Below, piece after piece: positions 15,201-18,876 of a stretch of 18,876 nt of DNA. The notes under the pieces were generated by a model. That model ran no database searches. It saw only the letters and a list, made by a program, of their open reading frames with translations, and was not told the origin of the DNA. Numbering within the stretch: the stretch's first letter is position 1; each line of letters starts with the position of its first letter. A program made the translations under genes and the position numbers. This DNA is from Sandaracinaceae bacterium (GTDB taxonomy: Bacteria > Myxococcota_A > Polyangia > Polyangiales > Sandaracinaceae): the NCBI GenBank assembly GCA_025056955.1, contig JANWYL010000022.1:1-18876 (forward strand), in the 5' to 3' direction.

Positions 15201-15383
15201 CTTCGGCCGGGGATTAACTACATCGTCCTTTTTGCTCGCGAAAGCGATAAGTCCATCTCTCGTCGCACCTTCGTTGTGCGAAGGGATGCTCCCGATGGTT
15301 CTTTGTTACCGACGCCTCGCTTCAGTGACTCTTGGTTTCACATCGGGGTAGGTGGAGGCGAAGAGGGTGAAGACCTCGAGTGA
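12210..15383 (+). CDS. S41 C-terminal processing peptidase with extended C-terminal adhesion-like domains
   Basis: The 1057-residue protein has an acidic Ser/Glu-rich cytosolic N-terminus (1-33), one membrane segment (about 36-56), and a periplasmic S41 protease. Its PDZ domain is at about 220-295 ('GGLGIVI', 'PAERAGIRKRDRIVRIN'). The catalytic dyad is Ser419 in 'NGGSASASEIVAG' and Lys444 in 'FGKGSVQ', 25 residues apart as in plant D1 processing protease. The canonical domain ends near residue 483 ('VGITPDIEV'). A helical linker follows, then two related Ig-like domains with 'NTG' turns (about 618-690 and 745-830, the second opening with a 'GNGDGxxxxGE' motif), an SH3-like segment (about 861-920) and a final beta-sandwich (about 934-1035). 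Ordinary CtpA/Prc proteins lack these tails. It likely trims C-termini of periplasmic or cell-wall-associated proteins; the substrate is unknown. Confidence 0.92.
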   Translation: MEREESRGSNAQELESGEEGKESEAPSFPPRPLWLRFAQAGVGVGVVGLALALTYFQSEPNALDFDIDRSARAQEVRARAPYDLTRRTLMNRVLLQVIEHYVDPQRIDPKRMLLGGLNAIQNHVAPILVDYEDGASEFTLQVENQRRKFRIDDVKSPWTLSERFRDVFAFIQANLKDEDIELRKIEEAAVNGLLRTLDPHSVYLDPQTYSDMRTATRGEFGGLGIVISIRDHQLTVIRPIPGTPAERAGIRKRDRIVRINEETTVNMPLQEAVERLRGPPGSKVDVWIVREGPDGWTEPRRFQLERAIIQIDSVHARMLGDGIGYIAIESFQGNTMEDLRKELAQLKQEGMRALVLDLRDNPGGLLDQAVRVADTFLDSGVIVTTESSDPEQHDVKMARREGTEPNYPMIVLVNGGSASASEIVAGALKNHDRALIVGETTFGKGSVQVIYDYDDGSALKLTTAQYLMPGDISIQEVGITPDIEVVPMTVDPDEMDLAANRRYLREADLSSHLVNRNAERGEKPRYTISYYLPSERRLALREAGRDGDENIDEDEFLLRFSRMLLAKASRPGRQSLLAEAGSVVAQIQGEEMAKAVAELSRLGVDWSEGPDRGPSSVKCEARLQPEEGRAGEPFELWVKLTNTGNAPLYRLRANTKSDFPLFDQRELVFGRLEPGQSREWKTTLGICKLVQGRRECRLPMDLLDRADGIRVEFEEAHGHAPPPLEVRSIVRGLPRPQFAYQIQVADNIQGNGDGLIQRGERATIYLQIRNTGVGPTHETQANLRSLSGRGVLINAGRFRIDDMAPGDERVVAFTFEVLPDYRNESLRFEIEAGDVDVREFFTERLEIPLGAPGPAPTPLQRRVGLANGTVLLDSPNGRPIAHVEDGPVSLQAQAEFGNFVRVDIGNGRPAWVASAALKAPAQGGRVRLNFEHMPPRISVAEPPPLAVRSSSLSLRAEASDDSRVQDVYIFSGLRKVFYLSNREAADPKHLKFEATVPLRPGINYIVLFARESDKSISRRTFVVRRDAPDGSLLPTPRFSDSWFHIGVGGGEEGEDLE

Positions 15384-15394
15384 TTGGCAGAAGA

Positions 15395-15400
15395 GGGAGG
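15395..15400 (+). promoter_or_regulatory. ribosome binding site fixing the CorC-like gene start
   Basis: GGGAGG lies 10 nt before GTG 15411. The frame also opens at TTG 15384, directly after the protease stop, but that codon has no comparable site, and the family normally starts right at the first membrane helix. Confidence 0.5.
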
Positions 15401-15410
15401 CTGCTCAAGC

Positions 15411-16757
15411 GTGCTCGCTCTTTTGGCTGGAATCGCCTGTGTCTTTGCCAATGCTTTTTTTGTTGCTGCCGAATTTGCCTTTGCGCGGGTTCGTTCGACG
15501 CGGCTTGAAGCCTTGGCCAAAGCGGGCGATCCCTTGGCACGCCGCGCTCTCGCTGTGCACAAGCGCTTGACGAGCTACCTTGCAGCCACGCAGCTTGGGA
15601 TCACCATCGCTTCCTTGGGGCTGGGTTGGCTTGGCGAGCCGGCGCTTGCCTCTTTGATTGAGCCGGCTTTTGGGTTTTTGGGCCTTCCTCAGAGCTGGCT
15701 TCATGGGGTGGCAGGGGCCATCGCATTCGCGACCATTTCTCTCCTTCACATCGTTTTGGGAGAGCTCGTTCCCAAATCGGTTGCGGTGATGCGCCCAGCG
15801 GAAATCGCCCGCTACTCGGCATTCCCGCTTCAGGCTTTCTATCTTCTCGCCTTTCCTGCGCTTTGGCTTCTTGACCGTTTGTCTCAAGCAACGCTCCGCT
15901 TTTTCTCGCTCCCTGCACCGGAAGAGGCCGAAGGTGCCCTTTCGCTTGAGGAGTTGCGTGCGATTTTGGCGGCTTCGCTCGAGGGAGCACACGCCGAAAA
16001 GCAGCGCTTCGTGATCGAACGCGTGTTTATTGCAAGCGATCGGCCCGTTCGGGCCATCATGGTGCCTCGGATGGACATGCAAGTCTTGTCCATGCAGGAG
16101 CCGCTTGAAGCCGCGATCGAACGCATGCAAAAGCTTGGCTTTTCGCGCTACCCCCTAAGCACCGATGGTGATTTGGACCACATCGTTGGCTACGTTCACG
16201 TGAAAGACATCCTTTTTGCTTTGCCTTCACAAAAATCGAATTGCACCCTCGGAGATTTCAAAAGGGAGATATTGATTGTTCCGGAATCAACAAAACTTGG
16301 GGATCTCTTTGACCGTTTTCAACGGACGAAAATTCCAATTGCCCTTGTGGTTGATGAGTACGGAGGCACAAGTGGCCTCGTTACGGTCGATGACGTGATT
16401 GCTGAGCTTTTGGGTGATCTTACGGATGAAGTCAAAAGCGCCGAGCAACCGCGCCTGATCCGCACAGAAGACGGGACCATCATGGTCGATGGGGCCCTGC
16501 CTGTCGATGAGCTGCGCCTTGAAGGGATTGTGATCGATGAGGTGCCGCTTGATGGCGTCGATACAGTTGGGGGGCTTGTGCTTGCAAAACTTGGGAGGAT
16601 TGCGCGTCCGGGGGATCGCTTGCAGATCGGGAGTTGGCGAGCCGTCGTGCTTGAGGTGAGGGGCCGGCGCGTCAAGCGCCTTAAGCTTTGTCCGGTTGGC
16701 GAGTGGGGATGCCCTCCTGAGGGCAAGCCCATTGAAGAGGGTGGATTTGACGCTTAG
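15411..16757 (+). CDS. CorC/CNNM-family transporter-like protein (DUF21-CBS-CorC_HlyC)
   Basis: The 448-residue protein starts with a DUF21 membrane domain: 'ANAFFVAAEFAFARVR' in the first helix, then 'TQLGITIASLGLGWLGEP' and 'HIVLGELVPKSVA', giving three to four membrane segments to about residue 175. A pair of CBS domains follows (about 208-270 and 287-342, with 'IMVPRMDM' and 'VVDEYGGTSGLVT'), then a CorC_HlyC domain (about 351-435, 'DGALPVDEL', 'TVGGLVLAKLGRIARPGD'). The family is linked to magnesium efflux or homeostasis and is often annotated as hemolysin; transport, not haemolysis, is the likely role. CBS domains suggest control by adenine nucleotides. It begins 27 nt after the protease stop and is followed by aspartokinase after 6 nt, so the genes are probably cotranscribed. 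Confidence 0.93.
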   Translation: MLALLAGIACVFANAFFVAAEFAFARVRSTRLEALAKAGDPLARRALAVHKRLTSYLAATQLGITIASLGLGWLGEPALASLIEPAFGFLGLPQSWLHGVAGAIAFATISLLHIVLGELVPKSVAVMRPAEIARYSAFPLQAFYLLAFPALWLLDRLSQATLRFFSLPAPEEAEGALSLEELRAILAASLEGAHAEKQRFVIERVFIASDRPVRAIMVPRMDMQVLSMQEPLEAAIERMQKLGFSRYPLSTDGDLDHIVGYVHVKDILFALPSQKSNCTLGDFKREILIVPESTKLGDLFDRFQRTKIPIALVVDEYGGTSGLVTVDDVIAELLGDLTDEVKSAEQPRLIRTEDGTIMVDGALPVDELRLEGIVIDEVPLDGVDTVGGLVLAKLGRIARPGDRLQIGSWRAVVLEVRGRRVKRLKLCPVGEWGCPPEGKPIEEGGFDA

Positions 16758-16763
16758 GCCTCT

Positions 16764-18056
16764 TTGGTTCACTCTGCACTCGTGACTTTGGTTCTCAGAT
16801 CTTCTCGTCCACCGCCCCCAAGCAGCCGATTGCTTGTCCAAAAGTATGGAGGAACGAGCGTGGGCTCTTTGGAGCGCATCCGGGCTGTGGCCCAACGGAT
16901 CGCCCGCACCCGCTCGCAGGGACACGAAGTGATCGTCGTGGTGAGCGCCATGGCAGGGGAAACGAACCGCTTGCTTGCGCTTGGCCATGCGCTTTCAAGC
17001 CGACCGGATCCTCGAGAGCTTGACGCGCTTGTGGCCACAGGCGAGCAGGTTTCTGTTGCCCTCGTTGCCATTGCTCTCCAAGAAATCGGGGTTCCTGCCC
17101 GAAGTTTTCTTGCCCATCAAGTTCGTCTTCGCACTGACTCAAACTTTACCAAAGCCCGGATTTTGGGTGTTGATACTGAACGCCTGATCGAAAGTGCCCG
17201 AAATGGTGTGGTTCCAGTTGTGGCGGGCTTTCAGGGCATAGATGAAGAAGGCAACACCACAACGCTTGGGCGAGGAGGCTCAGACACGACAGCAGTGGCG
17301 ATTGCTGCTGCCCTCGGCCAAGGGGTACCGTGCGAGATTTACACCGATGTCGAGGGGGTGTTTACTGCTGATCCCAACCTTTGCCCGACGGCCCGAAAAA
17401 TATCGCGCATCAGCTACGAGGAAATGCTTGAGCTTGCTTCCCTTGGTGCAAAGGTGCTTCAGATCCGCTCAGTGGAGATTGCCATGAAGTATTCCGTACC
17501 AGTCCATGTTCGATCGAGCTTTTCTGAAAATGAGGGCACTTGGGTGGTGCGCGAAGAAGAGGCCCTCGAGTCAGTTGTCGTTGCAGGCGTCACATCAGAC
17601 ACAAACGAAGCCAAGCTCACCATCCGCCAGCTCGAAAACCGCCCTTCGAGGATTGCTGAGATCTTTGAGGCCTTGGCTGAGGCAAAAATTTCGGTTGATA
17701 TGATCGTCCAGAACCCTTCAGTTGATGGGCGCACGGATCTTACCTTCACCGTTTCCAAGGTCGATCTCCACAAGGCCAAGGAGGTGTGTGAGCGTTTGCT
17801 TCCCCACTACGAAATCTCGGTGCGTGAAGATGTGGTCAAGGTTTCAATTGTGGGGCTTGGCATGCGCTCGCATTCGGGGGTTGCGGCCAAGCTTTTCCGG
17901 ATTTTGGCCGACGAAGGCATTCCAATTGAGGCCATCACAACGAGCGAGATCAAGGTGAGCTGCCTTTTGCCAGCAAAGTACCATGAGCTGGCTGTGCGCT
18001 CGATTCACGATGGCTTTGGCTTGGGCAGAGGCCAAACAGGCGAGCGCAACTTTTGA
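16764..18056 (+). CDS. lysC: aspartate kinase (aspartokinase)
   Basis: The enzyme phosphorylates aspartate, the first step towards lysine, threonine and methionine. The kinase domain shows 'KYGGTSVG' (27-34), 'ATGEQVS' and 'LGRGGSDTTA'. Two ACT domains follow (about 278-345 and 352-420), the second containing 'TSEIKVS', typical of feedback-regulated aspartokinases. The start is uncertain. TTG 16764 gives 430 residues and has AGG 5 nt upstream, overlapping the preceding stop; TTG 16830 would give 408 residues beginning 'MLVQKYGGTS', which better matches the family's usual length but lacks a ribosome binding site. GTG 16782 is also possible. The extra 22 residues are Ser/Pro-rich and probably not part of the fold. 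No diaminopimelate gene is adjacent. Confidence 0.95.
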   Translation: MVHSALVTLVLRSSRPPPPSSRLLVQKYGGTSVGSLERIRAVAQRIARTRSQGHEVIVVVSAMAGETNRLLALGHALSSRPDPRELDALVATGEQVSVALVAIALQEIGVPARSFLAHQVRLRTDSNFTKARILGVDTERLIESARNGVVPVVAGFQGIDEEGNTTTLGRGGSDTTAVAIAAALGQGVPCEIYTDVEGVFTADPNLCPTARKISRISYEEMLELASLGAKVLQIRSVEIAMKYSVPVHVRSSFSENEGTWVVREEEALESVVVAGVTSDTNEAKLTIRQLENRPSRIAEIFEALAEAKISVDMIVQNPSVDGRTDLTFTVSKVDLHKAKEVCERLLPHYEISVREDVVKVSIVGLGMRSHSGVAAKLFRILADEGIPIEAITTSEIKVSCLLPAKYHELAVRSIHDGFGLGRGQTGERNF

Positions 18057-18078
18057 TTTCCCGTGCCGATAACCAGAT

Positions 18079-18414
18079 GTGCGGCACGCATCGCCACTTG
18101 GTGCTTTGGCCTTGCTTTTGTGTCTGCTTGGGGCAGGGAGTTTGGCCCAAAGAAGGGTTTCATCGCATCCCTTAACTCCGAAGATAAAGCGAGAAAGCCC
18201 TGCTTTTCCAATTGACCTAAATTCAGCAGGGACAAGCGAGCTAGAGCTCCTCCCGCGGGTTGGGCCTCGCTTGGCCGAACGCATTGTCATCGAGAGAAAA
18301 GCCCTAGGGTGCTTTGCATCGTGGGAAGAAGTTGACCGCATTCCTGGAGTGGGGCCAGCCCTGCTCGCAATTCTCAAAGAACACGCCTTGCTTTCTTCCT
18401 GCAAGCGCGATTAG
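18079..18414 (+). CDS. exported ComEA-like helix-hairpin-helix protein
   Basis: The 111-residue product has a signal peptide (hydrophobic 'LGALALLLCLLGAGSLA', cleavage likely before 'QRR') and one C-terminal ComEA-type (HhH)2 domain: 'IDLNSAGTSELELLPRVGP' in outline, 'AERIVIERKALGCFASWEEV' in outline and 'IPGVGPALLAIL'. Such domains bind double-stranded DNA without sequence preference and in competent bacteria receive incoming DNA outside the inner membrane. No comEC or other competence gene is in the window, so a role in DNA uptake is inferred. It starts at GTG 18079, 22 nt after aspartokinase. The ATG at 18077 is in another frame. Confidence 0.82.
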   Translation: MRHASPLGALALLLCLLGAGSLAQRRVSSHPLTPKIKRESPAFPIDLNSAGTSELELLPRVGPRLAERIVIERKALGCFASWEEVDRIPGVGPALLAILKEHALLSSCKRD

Positions 18415-18476
18415 CATCGGCCTCGCAAAAGGATTGTCCATTGTGGCTTTCGCAGGATTTGAGCTCATTCAAAGAA

Positions 18477-18482
18477 AAGGAG
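18477..18482 (+). promoter_or_regulatory. strong ribosome binding site of the repeat lipoprotein gene
   Basis: AAGGAG lies 7 nt before ATG 18490. It is the best Shine-Dalgarno match seen in the window and supports this frame as a real gene. Confidence 0.7.
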
Positions 18483-18489
18483 ACAGGCG

Positions 18490-18876
18490 ATGCGTCAGAC
18501 ATTGAAATCGATTGGTTGGGCTTACTGTTTGGCTTTCTTGGGTTGTGGTGGAGGGGGCGGTGGGGCTGGCGTGGACGCCAGGCCACCTGGAATAGACGTG
18601 AACATTCGAAGGGATGCACCTTCAATCATGTGTGTTTCGGGTGAGGAGAACACAGTTGAAGCGTGCACGGATGGGTGTGACAACGATGGGGACCGGTACG
18701 TGGACTGCCAGGACCGTGATTGTTGCGGTGTGGTGAGTTGTGGTCCCACAACCTATTGTGGGATGCGGGATGCTGGGATGAGGGATGATGCGAATTGTCC
18801 TTCTGAGGTGGGTGAGGAAAGCACAGTTGAAGCGTGCACGGATGGGTGTGACAACGATGGGGACCGGTACGTGGAC
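18490..18876 (+). CDS. Cys/Asp-rich repeat lipoprotein, 3' end beyond right edge
   Basis: The frame starts at ATG 18490 and remains open to the end of the window (129 residues). The N-terminus has a short hydrophobic stretch ending 'LAFLGC' (Cys19) followed by a Gly run, so a lipoprotein signal is likely although the lipobox is not ideal. Residues 51-72 and 108-129 are near-identical units containing 'VEACTDGCDNDGDRYVD'; the first is followed by 'CQDRDCCG'. Asp-rich loops bracketed by cysteines resemble the calcium- or metal-binding 'DNDGD...DC' motifs abundant in secreted myxobacterial proteins. It is probably a surface protein with several such units further downstream. Function is not recognised. 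Confidence 0.75.
   Translation, partial: MRQTLKSIGWAYCLAFLGCGGGGGGAGVDARPPGIDVNIRRDAPSIMCVSGEENTVEACTDGCDNDGDRYVDCQDRDCCGVVSCGPTTYCGMRDAGMRDDANCPSEVGEESTVEACTDGCDNDGDRYVD
18640..18876 (+). repeat. 171-bp tandem repeat (second copy cut by window edge)
   Basis: Bases 18640-18705 and 18811-18876 are 66-bp segments that differ at only two positions and lie 171 bp (57 codons) apart. The 105 bp after the first segment encodes 35 residues; whether they recur after the second copy lies beyond the window. Confidence 0.85.

Overview
The window looks like chromosomal DNA of a Gram-negative deltaproteobacterium in the broad sense, most likely Myxococcota or a relative. The reasons are a secreted protein with thrombospondin type-3 calcium repeats, outer-membrane-type lipoproteins including one with Asp/Cys-rich 'DNDGD' repeats, a mevalonate-pathway kinase, an S9 prolyl oligopeptidase lipoprotein, and a very large C-terminal processing protease carrying extra extracellular domains. 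This placement is inference from gene content only. TTG and GTG start codons are common. I saw no tRNA or rRNA gene, insertion sequence, phage gene or CRISPR array, and there is no gene-free stretch longer than about 120 bases.

Layout. (1) Bases 1-1346, minus strand: a phosphomevalonate kinase (isoprenoid precursor synthesis) followed by the N-terminal third of a diverged RtcA-like (RNA 3'-phosphate cyclase family) protein that runs off the left edge. (2) Bases 1415-2989, plus strand: a secreted beta-barrel-like protein with five 33-residue TSP3 repeats and no OmpA domain, read divergently from the kinase. (3) Bases 3022-9150, minus strand: a compact co-directional run reading DUF423 membrane protein, prolyl oligopeptidase lipoprotein, RNase HII-like protein, FeoA, FeoB. 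The last four genes are separated by 4 nt, 27 nt and a 4-nt overlap. (4) Bases 9266-18876, plus strand: HAD hydrolase, threonine 3-dehydrogenase, PP2C phosphatase, a multidomain S41 protease, a CorC/CNNM-type membrane protein, aspartokinase, an exported ComEA-like helix-hairpin-helix protein, and the start of a repeat-bearing lipoprotein cut off by the right edge.

How the genes relate. Most are housekeeping or envelope genes. FeoA/FeoB form a ferrous iron importer. Aspartokinase begins the Lys/Thr/Met pathway and Tdh breaks threonine down, but they are not adjacent and no shared regulation is visible. The PP2C-S41-CorC-aspartokinase series is closely spaced; a consensus -10 box overlapping the PP2C stop codon may give the protease and the genes after it their own promoter.

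The points most worth a second look are four proteins with altered or unusual architecture: the RtcA-like and RNase HII-like proteins with changed active-site positions, the TSP3 protein that stops where an OmpA domain is expected, and the S41 protease with about 570 extra C-terminal residues. The 171-bp near-identical repeat in the last gene is also notable. I did not find a convincing new multi-gene system.
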